NCBI RefSeq assembly: GCF_003725295.1
Contig: NZ_QICB01000001.1
Location: forward strand, 186,001-250,000
Reading direction: 5' to 3'
DNA from: Slackia faecicanis
GTDB taxonomy: Bacteria; Actinomycetota; Coriobacteriia; Coriobacteriales; Eggerthellaceae
Length of the DNA: 64,000 nucleotides
The position numbers were made by a program, and so were the translations under genes. The notes beneath the pieces were generated by a model that was given only the letters and a program-made list of their open reading frames with translations, made no database searches and was not told the origin of the DNA. Shown piece after piece: positions 9,601-18,175 of this stretch (the stretch's first letter is position 1; every line of letters begins with the position of its first letter).

Positions 9601-9926
9601 GCTTTGTAGCCCATGAAGCCCGCGGGCCTGCGGTTGTAGGACAGCGCCAGGGCGAGGCTGTGCTTGCAGGGGCCGTCGTATTGAAGATATGCGGGGCAGG
9701 TGCATGCGTAGTCGATGACGCGGTCGGCGTCTTCATCGAACGAGATGGAACTGCGATAGCAGTCGTTCCATCCGTGGCTCGAGGCGACGAATGCGCTGAG
9801 GTGCGTGCCGCTGCGATCGTAGCGGCATTTCTTCGTGAGGATGTTCTGCTCCGACGAAGCGATCTGGCGCGCCCGCTGCAATGTTTTCGGGGCGCAGTGA
9901 CATGCGAGTTCCTGCTCTGAGATCAT
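6663..9926 (-). CDS. SWIM zinc-finger SNF2 family DNA-dependent ATPase/helicase
   Basis: A 1087-residue SNF2/HepA-like protein. A SWIM-type zinc finger (Cys75-X-Cys77 ... Cys87-X-His89) lies at the N-terminus, followed by about 500 residues of a bacterial SNF2-associated region. The ATPase core has 'ADEMGLGKS' near residue 645 (Walker A), 'DEAQ' near 745 (motif II), 'LTGTPMENR' (motif III) and 'QATDRAHRIGQ' (motif VI). Such proteins remodel protein-DNA or polymerase-DNA complexes rather than unwind DNA. ATG at 9926 was chosen because GGGAGG lies just upstream. No defence genes flank it, so a housekeeping role is more likely than a DISARM-like system. Confidence 0.9.
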   Translation of the reverse strand: MISEQELACHCAPKTLQRARQIASSEQNILTKKCRYDRSGTHLSAFVASSHGWNDCYRSSISFDEDADRVIDYACTCPAYLQYDGPCKHSLALALSYNRRPAGFMGYKAHRKPETTACLADLIRRADAAEKAVEVSGIDIEPTFVYGYRSWAVQFKVVGPDGAYVMKDVGAFVDDVQRGAWRSYGKKLAFTHALDAFTAHGRAMAELIDRAVCARRRAATGIRGSEASGRVLDLNEFELIDFLDACQDASFLVEGADYGVRSRTVAHVECCDPRIEVNMTWEDGGISIASPCEAVAISHGGRLYLWQDETFYRCSEKLAGCAAFLHMLHSADSDELFVSEDDLALFCSAILPRIERSLQVSAPEKLDAWRPVEGTLEFYFDKIDAAVTCEAVVKYGASRRALTMEGPRWEGDDAQARPLPDEKLERAAYALMHAYFDDAAPRKASADDRARCHFLSLERPQSVADLLFSGMARFAEQGSVYTTDAFDRLVSDKKPRISVGISLAGDLIDLDVHATDLDRDELAALLGSYRARKRYHRLKSGAFLDMADFELAQLDKLARDLDLTPAALTAGTVELPAYRAVYLDETLDDARRDAAFETYVQKLRGAKTVERAVPETLANTLRPYQREGFSWMNSLADLGFGGILADEMGLGKSLQLISFLLARRDEARAIGPSLVVCPASLVYNWTAEFERFAPELNVRAVAGTKQERIAARAEDAVDVFVTSYDLARIDVKDYAARDFYCCALDEAQYIKNHGTLTARAVKRVRAKLRFALTGTPMENRLSEIWSIFDFLMPGLLGSYMRFRERFELDIIGGNDDAAARLQALVGPFMLRRLKADVLDDLPDKIESAVHVPMTRKQEKLYLAYEQQLRESLAAQRALRKSKDGEAKGPGVEVLAELTRLRQICCDPRLAMQDYPEPGAKIAAIVDLLESAENDGQKTLVFSQFTSFLTLIADELDKLGMPYYTITGATPKKERIDLVDAFNADDTPVFLVSLKAGGTGLNLTGASVVIHADPWWNAAAQAQATDRAHRIGQTRCVNVHQVIAKGTIEERIVALQQAKSDLADKVIGANAASSLKLTGDELLELLQG

Positions 9927-10085
9927 TCGGCCTCCCTTTCGCCAAACTTTCATGATACGGAAAGGCTTTTGCCCCGACAAGGTCGCTGCAGCGCATGCGT
10001 CAAAGTAAGACAAGGTTTACAACGCTGCTTTTTCCGGTAGCATGAAGTAAGCCATGGCAAACATAAGCCGTGGCTTCTTTTTCGG

Positions 10086-13000
10086 ATGAAAGGACGAAGC
10101 GTGTTCGACAGACGTCTTCTTGCCATGGTTCCTGCGGCGAAGCGCCCCATCGCGGCGAGCGTCGTGCTGCAATGGACCGCCTTGCTCGCCAACGTGGCCC
10201 TGTTCATTGCCGCAGGCAGGTTTTTCGGGCTGATGCTGGAAAGGGAGGCCGACGCGCGGGCTTTGGCATCGTTCGTCGTCGTCGGTCTGTTCGCCATCGT
10301 CGTTCGGTTCCTATGCCAGGCCGCGGCCGTGCGCGCCGGGGCGAAGGCCGCGGATAGGGCGAAGCGCGTCGTCCGCCGCCGCGTGTACGACAAGCTCGTC
10401 GCTTTGGGTCCCGGGTATCGTGAGAACGTATCGACGGCCGCCGCGGTCCAGGTATGCGTCGAAGGGGCCGAGCAGCTGGAAAGCTATTTCGGATCGTATC
10501 TTCCGCAGCTGTTCTACGCGGTGCTCGCTCCGGCGACGCTGTTCGTCTGCCTGGCGCCGCTTTCGCTTCCCGCCGCCGCGGTGCTGCTGGCATGCGTGCC
10601 GCTCATTCCCGTCTCGATCGTCGCCGTTCAAAAGATCGCGAAGCGCACGATGGGCCGCTACTGGGGGTCCTATATCGATCTAGGGGCGTCGTTTCTGGAA
10701 AACGTCCAAGGGCTCACGACGCTGAAAATCTTTTCCGCCGACGGGCGCGCCCATGAGGCGATGAACCGCCAGGCCGAAGGCTTTCGCCGGGCCACGATGC
10801 GCCTGCTTCGCATGCAGCTCAATTCGATCACGGTCATGGACCTATTCGCCTTCGGCGGGGCGGCGGCGGGCATCGCCTGCGCCGTCTGGCAGTATTCGCA
10901 CGGCGCGATAGCGTTTTCATCTGCGTTTTCCATCGTGTTCCTTTCGGCCGAGTTCTTTCTTCCGCTGCGTACGCTGGGATCGTTTTTCCATACGGCGATG
11001 GGAGGCATGGCCGTCGCGGACAAGATGTTTTCCATTCTCGACGCGCCGGAGCCGCCGTATGCTGCAGCGGAAATCCCGGCCGATGCCGCCGATGTGCGCT
11101 GCGAGGGGATCGGATATTCCTACGATGGGTCCCGCTTCGTCCTTTCCGACGTCGATTTCCACGCTACGCGCGGCTCCTTCGTCGGCGTGGTCGGCCCGAG
11201 CGGGTCGGGCAAGTCGACGTTGGCGGGAGTGCTTGCCGGGTCCAACAGGGCTTTCGAAGGAACGGTGAGAATCGGCGGGGTCGATGTCGGAAAGGCTTCG
11301 GCGGCGTCGCTTTCGCGCGCGGTGACCTATGTCTCGTTTTCGAGCCGGCTGTTCGCGGGGACGATCGCCGAGAATCTTCGCCTTGCCGATCCCGATGCCG
11401 ACGACGAAGCCCTCTGGAACGCGCTCGAGCGCTGCCGCCTCGCGGACTTCGTGCGATCGCTCGGCGGGCTCGATGCCGTCGTCGGACCCGATGCGGCGGA
11501 CCTTTCGGGCGGACAGCGTCAACGGCTCGTTTTGGCGCGCGCTCTTCTGCACGATTCGTCCGTCTATATATTCGACGAGGTGACGTCGAATATCGACGTG
11601 CGAAGCGAGCATGCGATCATGGACGTTATCGGCGATCTGGCACGGGAAAAGACGGTCGTCGTGATATCGCATCGTCTGGCCGCTCTTCGTCATGCGGCGC
11701 GGATCTACGTGCTCGACGACGGCCGCGTGGCCCAGGTCGGCACGCACGACGAGCTGGCGGCGGCAGACGGCTGCTATGCCGGCATGTGGAGCGAACAGGA
11801 AAAACTCGAGCGCTTCGCGGAAAACGCCTGCGGCGATGATGCGTGCGAATGCGCTTCGCCGTCGCGTGTGGGCCCGGGGCAGCGCGATCGCGCGAACGGA
11901 CGGGAAAAGCCCGGCGCTTCGAAGCCGCGTTCGAAAGCATCGGTGATGATGGGCCTGGTCGGACTCGTCGGGTCGCTTGCCTTCGTGATGTTTCTGGCGG
12001 TCGTGCTCGGCATCCTCGGTTTTCTCGCCGCGATCGGCTTGACGGTTTTCGCAGCCGCAGCCCTGCTTGCTGCCGCGGGCTTTCCTATGGGTGCGCCCGC
12101 AGGGGCGTTCGTCGCGGCGGCGGGCATATGCGCCGTCGTGCGTGGGCCGTTGCGTTACGGCGAGCAGCTGTGCAATCACTACCTCGCATTCAAGGTGTTG
12201 GCCGATGTGCGCGACAAGGTGTTCGCGCGTCTGCGCGTTCTCGCTCCCGCGAAGCTCGAAGGGCGCGACAAGGGAGACCTGGTGTCGCTTGTCACGTCCG
12301 ACGTCGAACTGCTCGAAGTGTTTTTCGCCCACACGCTTTCGCCCGTTGCGATCGCCGCGGTCGTTTCGGCCGCCATGGTCGCGTTCATCGCCTCGCTCTC
12401 TCCCATGCTCGGCGTCTTCGCCGCCTGCGCGTATCTGACGGTGGGCGCAGCGATTCCCTTCGCGGCTTCGAAGGCCGCAGGCGGTCTCGGGCGCAAGGTG
12501 CGCGACGGCATGGGATGCCTGAATTCCTTCGTGCTCGAAAGCCTGCGCGGCTTGCGCGAAACGCTGCAGTTCGCGGGGCAGGACGCTCGCGCGCGGGATT
12601 TGGATGCGCGCATGGATGAGGTCGGTCGCGACGCCATGCGCCTTAAAAAACGCGCGTCGCTCGCGTTCGCGGGAACAGGAGCGACGGTGCTTGCCTTCGA
12701 CATCGCGATGATCGCGATGTCGTCGGGCCTCGTCATGCAGGGATCGGCGCCGTTCGCGGCAGCCGTCCTCGCAAGCGCGGCCCTGATGTCCTCCTTCGGC
12801 CCGGTTATCGCGCTCGCCGACCTCGGAAGCACGTTGCAAGGCACGCTCGCTGCGGGAGCGCGCGTGCTCGACTTGATGGGAGAGCGCCCTGAGACGCCGG
12901 ATGTATTGGAAGGCGAGCGCCTGGAGGGGTTTTCGGGCGCACGCGTTCGCGCTCTCGATTTCTCCTACGACGGGCGCAGCGTGCTCGAGGGCGTGGATTT

Positions 13001-13580
13001 TTCGATCGCGTGCGGCAGTGTCGTCCAGATAACGGGAAAAAGCGGATCGGGGAAGTCGACGTTGCTCAAGCTGATGATGCGCTTCTGGGATCCCGATTCG
13101 GGCTCGATCGAGATATCGGGCGAGAATATCGCGGAGGCGACCACCGAGAGCCTGCGTGGGATCGAGGGCCTCATGACCCAGGAAACGCATCTGTTCACGG
13201 GAACGGTGCGCGACAACGTGGCGCTTTCCGATCCCGACGTCGACGACGAAGCCGTTCTCGCGGCGCTCGACAAAGCGGCGCTGGGCCAGACCGTCGCGCG
13301 TCTTCCGAACGGCCTCGATACGCAGGTCGGCGAGCTCGGCGCGTCGTTCTCGGGAGGCGAGCGTCAGCGGCTGGGCCTTGCGCGCCTCTTCTTGAGCGAT
13401 GCGGCGCTCATGCTGCTCGATGAGCCGACGAGCAATCTCGATAGCCTCAACGAAGCAGCCGTGCTGCGCGCGCTCGTCGAGAATCGGGGCGATCGCACCG
13501 TCGTCCTGGTGAGCCACCGTCCTTCTGCGGCGTTTTTCGCAGATGCGTCGTATTCCGTGGAGCGGGGCATGGTCTCGTAG
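10086..13580 (+). CDS. Fused double ABC exporter, CydD-like half joined to CydC-like half
   Basis: A single 1164-residue polypeptide holds two complete ABC-exporter halves. Half 1 has a membrane domain (about 20-320) and an ATPase with 'GPSGSGKST' near 371 and 'LSGGQRQR' near 472. A polar, Cys-containing linker (about 575-615) leads to a second membrane domain and an ATPase with 'GKSGSGKST' near 983 and 'FSGGERQR' near 1089. Gene order and sequence style resemble CydDC, which exports cysteine/glutathione for cytochrome bd assembly, but no cydAB lies nearby. In ATPase 1 the Q-loop reads 'YVSFSSRLF', without the usual glutamine; ATPase 2 keeps it ('MTQETHLF'). The substrate is not certain; multidrug export is an alternative. 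Confidence 0.8.
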   Translation: MKGRSVFDRRLLAMVPAAKRPIAASVVLQWTALLANVALFIAAGRFFGLMLEREADARALASFVVVGLFAIVVRFLCQAAAVRAGAKAADRAKRVVRRRVYDKLVALGPGYRENVSTAAAVQVCVEGAEQLESYFGSYLPQLFYAVLAPATLFVCLAPLSLPAAAVLLACVPLIPVSIVAVQKIAKRTMGRYWGSYIDLGASFLENVQGLTTLKIFSADGRAHEAMNRQAEGFRRATMRLLRMQLNSITVMDLFAFGGAAAGIACAVWQYSHGAIAFSSAFSIVFLSAEFFLPLRTLGSFFHTAMGGMAVADKMFSILDAPEPPYAAAEIPADAADVRCEGIGYSYDGSRFVLSDVDFHATRGSFVGVVGPSGSGKSTLAGVLAGSNRAFEGTVRIGGVDVGKASAASLSRAVTYVSFSSRLFAGTIAENLRLADPDADDEALWNALERCRLADFVRSLGGLDAVVGPDAADLSGGQRQRLVLARALLHDSSVYIFDEVTSNIDVRSEHAIMDVIGDLAREKTVVVISHRLAALRHAARIYVLDDGRVAQVGTHDELAAADGCYAGMWSEQEKLERFAENACGDDACECASPSRVGPGQRDRANGREKPGASKPRSKASVMMGLVGLVGSLAFVMFLAVVLGILGFLAAIGLTVFAAAALLAAAGFPMGAPAGAFVAAAGICAVVRGPLRYGEQLCNHYLAFKVLADVRDKVFARLRVLAPAKLEGRDKGDLVSLVTSDVELLEVFFAHTLSPVAIAAVVSAAMVAFIASLSPMLGVFAACAYLTVGAAIPFAASKAAGGLGRKVRDGMGCLNSFVLESLRGLRETLQFAGQDARARDLDARMDEVGRDAMRLKKRASLAFAGTGATVLAFDIAMIAMSSGLVMQGSAPFAAAVLASAALMSSFGPVIALADLGSTLQGTLAAGARVLDLMGERPETPDVLEGERLEGFSGARVRALDFSYDGRSVLEGVDFSIACGSVVQITGKSGSGKSTLLKLMMRFWDPDSGSIEISGENIAEATTESLRGIEGLMTQETHLFTGTVRDNVALSDPDVDDEAVLAALDKAALGQTVARLPNGLDTQVGELGASFSGGERQRLGLARLFLSDAALMLLDEPTSNLDSLNEAAVLRALVENRGDRTVVLVSHRPSAAFFADASYSVERGMVS

Positions 13581-13720
13581 GCTTTCGTTTCCCGAAAGCG
13601 CATCCGATCGGGCCGTCATTCGACGGTTGCCGGATTCTGGGCAAGGCGCCGCCCCGTCGAGGGCAGCGCCTTCGCGTATCTCCGGGAGGAAAGCGGCACC
13701 CGCGCGGTCGCGGCCGGCCG

Positions 13721-13757
13721 AACGCTCCGTCGGCACGTTCGGCGGAGCGTTTCGTTT
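13721..13757 (+). terminator. Terminator of the fused ABC exporter
   Basis: A 9-bp stem (13721-13729 with 13743-13751) is followed by a T-rich tail (TTCGTTTCG), about 140 nt after the stop codon. Confidence 0.5.
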
Positions 13758-13776
13758 CGAATCGTCTCCTGACGCA

Positions 13777-13812
13777 AACGGCCCCGGAACGGATTTTCGT
13801 CCCGGGGCCGTT
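13777..13812 (-). terminator. Terminator of the suf operon
   Basis: An 11-bp perfect stem (13777-13787 with 13802-13812) lies 49 nt past the minus-strand sufU stop codon, with T-rich sequence in the loop. Confidence 0.6.
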
Positions 13813-13860
13813 ATCGAATGGTCGGTTCGCAAGCGCCCTTTCCCAAAGGGCTTCGCGTGC

Positions 13861-14295
13861 TTACGAGGCGTCGTCCGTTTCGTCGAGGAGCGTCTCCAGC
13901 GTGCGCCAGGCCAGCTCGGCGCATTTCACGCGCGCGGGCATGCGCGCGATCGATTCGAGCTGCGCCGCCTCGTCGAGGTCTTCGAAATCGTCGTCGGAAA
14001 GGCTTTCGCCGCGCACCATGGCGATGAACAGCCTGCACAGTCGGCGCGCTTCGTCAACCGATTCGCCGGTGATCAGATCGGCCATGATATCGGCCGACGC
14101 CTGGGAAACGGCGCAGCCGCTGCCCGAAAACGCCGCTTCTTCGACCGTGCCGTCCTCGATGCGCAAAGAAAGCGTCAGCCGGTCGCCGCAGCTCGGGTTG
14201 ACGCCTTCGCGCGCGTGCGTGGCGTCTTCCATATCGTATTTATAGTCGGGGTGCGCATGGTGCTGCATGAGCGCCGCCGTGTAGATGCTAGCCAT
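13861..14295 (-). CDS. sufU: SufU-type Fe-S scaffold / sulfur acceptor
   Basis: A 144-residue SufU/IscU-like protein that accepts sulfur from SufS and passes it to cluster assembly. The conserved Cys36, Asp38, Cys61 and Cys125 match the ligand set of zinc-containing SufU, and the extra insertion between the second and third cysteines, typical of SufU but absent from IscU, is present (about residues 80-120). It is the last gene of the suf operon and overlaps sufS by 8 nt, suggesting translational coupling. Confidence 0.92.
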   Translation of the reverse strand: MASIYTAALMQHHAHPDYKYDMEDATHAREGVNPSCGDRLTLSLRIEDGTVEEAAFSGSGCAVSQASADIMADLITGESVDEARRLCRLFIAMVRGESLSDDDFEDLDEAAQLESIARMPARVKCAELAWRTLETLLDETDDAS

Positions 14296-15541
14296 TGAAG
14301 GTCCTCCAGACCGTTTCGAGCCCGCGCCCGAGCGCGGCGATGTCCGATTCGTCGTTGTAGAAGGCGAGCGACGCGCGGCAGCATGCTCCCGTGCCGAGCC
14401 ATGTCAGAAGCGGCTCTGCGCAGTGGTAACCTGCTCTGATGGCCACGCCCTGCATGTCGAGGATGCTCGCCACGTCGTGCGGGTGGATGCCGTCGACGTT
14501 GAACGACACGACGCCGTGGCGCGCGTCCGGGTCGCTCGGCCCGACGATCGAGACGAAATCGAGCGCGTCGAGCGTCTCGATGCATGCCCGCATGAGGGCC
14601 GCTTCGCGCGCCTGCACGGCCTGCATGCCTACCGACTCGAGATAATCGACCGCCACGCCCGCCGCATGGATGCCGGCGGCGTCTTGGGTGCCCGCTTCGA
14701 ATTTCTCGGGGATGCCTGCCCAGGCGGCGTCTTCGAACGTGACCGATTCAATCATTTCGCCGCCGGTGAGAAACGGGCTGCTCGATTCGAGCAGGGAGCG
14801 CCGTCCCCAGAGCACGCCGATGCCGAAGGGACCGAAGGCCTTGTGGGCCGAAAAGGCGAAGAAGTCGCATTCGAGCGCCGCGACGTCGATGTCCATATGC
14901 GGGACCGATTGCGCCCCGTCGACCACCAGGTATCCGCCGTGCTCATGGACGCGTCGCGCCATGTCGGCGATGGGGTTTTCCACGCCCAAGACGTTGGACA
15001 CGTGCGCGGCCGCCACGATGCGCGTGGAGGGGCCGATTTTGGCATCCATCTCCTCGGCCGTGATGACGTCGTTCTCGTCGGGGAAAAGATACGTCAGCTT
15101 CGCGCCCGTCGCGCGGCAGGCCTGCTGCCACGGGATCAGGTTGCTATGGTGCTCCATGGCGGTGACGCATACCTCGTCGCCTTCGCGCAGGATATCGAGC
15201 GCGAACGAGCCCGCTACGATATTGAGGGCCTCGCTCGTGTTGCGGCAGATGACGACTTCGTCGCGGTCGCGCGCGCCGATGAGGCGGGCCAGCTTGGCGC
15301 GCGCCTCGCCGATCGCGGTCGTGGCCTGGACCGAGAGGTCGTACAGGCCGCGCAAGGCGTTGGCGTTGAGGGTCTCGTAGAAACGCGCCTGCGCGTCGAT
15401 TACGCAGCGAGGGCGCTGCGCGGTGGCCGCGCTGTCGAGAAACGCCAGGTCGTCGCGGGCGGCGAGCAGCGGGAAGTCGGCCTTGTAGGGATTGGTCGAG
15501 ATGTCGCCGGCCTGGGCGGCGCTTAGGGGCAGACGATGCAC
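14288..15541 (-). CDS. sufS: SufS cysteine desulfurase
   Basis: A 417-residue pyridoxal-phosphate enzyme that removes sulfur from cysteine to give alanine and an enzyme persulfide. The PLP lysine is Lys234 in 'SAHKAFGPFGIG', the His-rich 'MEHHSN' lies near 129-134, and the persulfide cysteine is Cys374 in 'RAGYHCAEPL', the group II (SufS) arrangement. Its start overlaps the end of sufD by 19 nt and its end overlaps sufU, so the five suf genes are one tightly coupled unit. Sulfur most likely goes to SufU and then to the SufBCD scaffold. Confidence 0.95.
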   Translation of the reverse strand: MHRLPLSAAQAGDISTNPYKADFPLLAARDDLAFLDSAATAQRPRCVIDAQARFYETLNANALRGLYDLSVQATTAIGEARAKLARLIGARDRDEVVICRNTSEALNIVAGSFALDILREGDEVCVTAMEHHSNLIPWQQACRATGAKLTYLFPDENDVITAEEMDAKIGPSTRIVAAAHVSNVLGVENPIADMARRVHEHGGYLVVDGAQSVPHMDIDVAALECDFFAFSAHKAFGPFGIGVLWGRRSLLESSSPFLTGGEMIESVTFEDAAWAGIPEKFEAGTQDAAGIHAAGVAVDYLESVGMQAVQAREAALMRACIETLDALDFVSIVGPSDPDARHGVVSFNVDGIHPHDVASILDMQGVAIRAGYHCAEPLLTWLGTGACCRASLAFYNDESDIAALGRGLETVWRTFNG

Positions 15542-16758
15542 GGGGCCTCATCCTCCTTCGTTTCGAGGGCGCCGTCGGCGATGCGCCGCACGGCTTCTCG
15601 GCATCGGTCGTCAGGGCAGGCGGCCAGCGCCGACTCGAGCACGGAGCGCGAGAACAGCGCCTCGGCCGCGTCGGGCGAAAGGCCGCGGCTCGCCAGATAG
15701 AACATCCGGTCGGCGTCGATGTGGCCGATCGAGGCGCCGTGGTCGCCCGCCACGTCGTCTTCGCCGCACAGGATCACGGGGCAGCTGCGGTTGTGCGCAT
15801 GCTCGCCCACGATGAGCGCCGACTCCTGCTCGTGGCCGCTTGCGCCCTTGCATCCGCGAATGAAATCGATCGTCGCCTTGAGCGTTTTGACGCTTTCGTC
15901 CGCCAGGACGCCGTCGGCCTGCAAGTCGCTCGTGCTGGCCGCTCCGCGGTGCTCGAAGATGTAGTTGAAGTCCGTCTCGGCCTGTTCGCGGCCGAGGTAG
16001 CGCACGTCCGCGCGCGCCCGGGAGCCGGCCCCGCGCAGGTCGCATGCGAATCCCGTAGAGGAGGCGCCGGTCGAGAGCGCGAAATGCCGCACGTCGACCG
16101 AGGCTTCGTCGGCCAGGACGCAACCCGCGTCGTCGAGGACCGTCGTGCGCGCCCCGCCCGCCTGCAGCGCGGTCAGCGCGAGTTTGCTGCGCGCTCCGCA
16201 GAAGATGCGCAGGACGGAACCGAGAAACGCGTCCGCGGCGCGCGTCGCGTCGAACACCACCGCGACTTCGGCCGCGCTGTCTTCGGCGAGCACGATATCG
16301 AGCGCGTTCGCGCACGCTCCTCCTTCGCCGGCTTCCAGATACACGACGGCGCGGGCGTCGGCGGCGCCGCGGACGGTTTGAAGGACGACGCGCTCCGGCG
16401 CGATCGATTCGACGAATGCGGCGGCGTCGCGTCCGGCGCCCGTCTTGAACGCGCCTGCCGCGTCGCCGATCCGTTCGCGGTTTGCGAGGTCGCTTTGGTA
16501 GCGTGAAAGCGCGCAGGCATCCAGGCCCGCCGCGTCGTCTGCCGCGCCCTCGGCAGGCGCGGCCGCGCACGGCAGCGTTCGCAGAGCCGCGTCGAACGCA
16601 TCGGGCGCGGGGGAGTCCATGAAGCCCGTCGCATCGACGGTCGCGGCGCGCACGGATGCGGCGGGCGCTTTCACGGCGATGTCGGCATGGTTCATGCCGA
16701 GGCGATGCCAGGTGGGGGCGGGCATCGCGTTCGCATGGCGAATGACGGTGTCGAGCAT
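15523..16758 (-). CDS. sufD: SufD, Fe-S cluster assembly scaffold subunit
   Basis: A 411-residue SufD-like protein, partner of SufB in the SufBC2D scaffold. The N-terminal part is variable and Ala-rich; the conserved beta-helix core and C-terminal 'HIDADRMFYLASRGLSPDAAEALF' region, split here by the 'YLASRG' motif, match the family and parallel the same region in SufB. The ATG overlaps the sufB stop codon as TAATG. An upstream extension of this frame is open through sufB but is only a shadow of that gene. Assignment rests on the C-terminal match plus its place between sufB and sufS. Confidence 0.9.
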   Translation of the reverse strand: MLDTVIRHANAMPAPTWHRLGMNHADIAVKAPAASVRAATVDATGFMDSPAPDAFDAALRTLPCAAAPAEGAADDAAGLDACALSRYQSDLANRERIGDAAGAFKTGAGRDAAAFVESIAPERVVLQTVRGAADARAVVYLEAGEGGACANALDIVLAEDSAAEVAVVFDATRAADAFLGSVLRIFCGARSKLALTALQAGGARTTVLDDAGCVLADEASVDVRHFALSTGASSTGFACDLRGAGSRARADVRYLGREQAETDFNYIFEHRGAASTSDLQADGVLADESVKTLKATIDFIRGCKGASGHEQESALIVGEHAHNRSCPVILCGEDDVAGDHGASIGHIDADRMFYLASRGLSPDAAEALFSRSVLESALAACPDDRCREAVRRIADGALETKEDEAPCIVCP

Positions 16759-18167
16759 TATCCGATCGCCCCTTCCATTTCCAACTTGATGAGATTGTTC
16801 ATTTCGACCGCGTACTCGAGCGGCAGCTCTTTGCTGACGGGCTCGGCGAAGCCGTTGACCACCATGGTGCGCGCCTCTTCTTCGGGAATGCCGCGGCTCA
16901 TCAGGTAGAACACGGTGTCGTCGCCGATGCGGCCGATGGTCGCCTCGTGTCCGATGTCCACATGCTTGCAGCGGATGTCCATGGCGGGAATGGTGTCGGC
17001 GCGGCTTTCGTCGTCGAGCATGAGCGACTGGCACGACACGCTCGCGCTTGCGCCGCGCGCGGCTTCGGTCGCCACGATCGACGAGCGGAAGGTGGAGATG
17101 CCGCCCCCCTTCGAAATGGATTTGGTCTGCACCGCGACCGACGTGTTCGGCGCGGCGAGGACCGCCTTGCAGCCGGTATCGAGGTTCTGGGCGGTTCCCG
17201 CGAAGGTGATGCCGGTGAAGGTGCAGGCGGCGTTTTCGCCGGCGAGCACCGACATGGGATAGAGATAGCCCACGTGGCTGCCGAACGATCCGCTGACCCA
17301 ATCGATCGAGCCGCCTTCGCCCACCAGGGCGCGCTTGGTGTTGAGGTTGTACATGTTCTTCGACCAGTTCTCGATCGTGGAATAGCGTAGGCGCGCGCGG
17401 TCGCCCACGAACAGCTCCACGCAGCCGGCGTGCAGGTTCGCCACGTTGTACTTCGGCGCCGAGCATCCCTCGATGAAATGCAGGTCGGCGTCGTCTTCCA
17501 CGATGATGAGCGTGTGCTCGAACTGTCCCGCGCCCTTCGCGTTGAGGCGGAAGTAGCTTTGCAGCGGGAAATCGAGCTTGGCGCCCGCGGGCACGTAGAC
17601 GAAGCTGCCTCCGCTCCATACCGCGCCGTGCAGCGCGGCGAACTTATGGTCGCGCGGCGTGACGAGCGTCATGAACTTCTCACGGATGAGCTCAGCGTAT
17701 TCGCCCTTGAGCGCCTCTTCGATGCCCGAATACACGATGCCCATCTTCGCGGCCGATTCCTGGACGCTGTGATAGACCAGCTCGGAATCGTATTGTGCGC
17801 CGACGCCCGCGAGATAGGCTCGCTCCGCCTCGGGAATGCCGAGGCGCTCGAAGGTGTCCTTGATGTCGGCGGGCACGCTTTCCCAATCGCTTTTCTGCTC
17901 GGTGTCGGGCTTGACGTAGGTGACGATATGGTCCATGTCGAGCCCGTCGAGCGCGGGGCCCCAATCGGGCACGGGCATGCTCAGATAGGTTTCGAGCGAC
18001 TTCAGGCGGAATTCGAGCATCCATGCGGGCTCGTCTTTCTTGCGCGAGATCTCTTCGACGATGGCGGGCGTCAGGCCCGCGTCGACGCGTTCGGCGCCTG
18101 CGTCTTCGAAGCGGAAATCGTACATGCTGCGGTCGATATCGGCGACTTCGGTGCGGTTCTTTGCCAT
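16758..18167 (-). CDS. sufB: SufB, Fe-S cluster assembly scaffold subunit
   Basis: A 469-residue SufB, the main cluster-building subunit of SufBC2D. Family features include 'DWESVPADIKDTFERLGIP' near residue 80, 'AALHGAVWSGGSFVYVPAG' in the middle, 'FEHTLIIVEDDADLHFIEGC' preceding the core beta-helix, and 'GHEATIGRIGDDTVFYLMSRG' near the end, each shown here only in part. The conserved Cys in 'IEGCSAP' is present. It lies 8 nt after sufC and is translationally coupled to sufD. Confidence 0.96.
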   Translation of the reverse strand: MAKNRTEVADIDRSMYDFRFEDAGAERVDAGLTPAIVEEISRKKDEPAWMLEFRLKSLETYLSMPVPDWGPALDGLDMDHIVTYVKPDTEQKSDWESVPADIKDTFERLGIPEAERAYLAGVGAQYDSELVYHSVQESAAKMGIVYSGIEEALKGEYAELIREKFMTLVTPRDHKFAALHGAVWSGGSFVYVPAGAKLDFPLQSYFRLNAKGAGQFEHTLIIVEDDADLHFIEGCSAPKYNVANLHAGCVELFVGDRARLRYSTIENWSKNMYNLNTKRALVGEGGSIDWVSGSFGSHVGYLYPMSVLAGENAACTFTGITFAGTAQNLDTGCKAVLAAPNTSVAVQTKSISKGGGISTFRSSIVATEAARGASASVSCQSLMLDDESRADTIPAMDIRCKHVDIGHEATIGRIGDDTVFYLMSRGIPEEEARTMVVNGFAEPVSKELPLEYAVEMNNLIKLEMEGAIG

Positions 18168-18175
18168 GGCTTCGC

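Noticed and set aside
7377-9920. 847-codon plus-strand frame opposite the SNF2 gene
   Set aside because: The minus-strand gene has all helicase motifs; this frame has none and is a GC-driven shadow.
6663-9926. SNF2 helicase as part of a phage-defence island
   Set aside because: No methyltransferase, nuclease or DISARM-type partner flanks it. The neighbours are a TetR regulator and an ABC exporter.
10917-13832. 971-codon minus-strand frame opposite the ABC exporter
   Set aside because: Composition is Arg/His-rich without domains, and the plus strand encodes two complete ABC halves.
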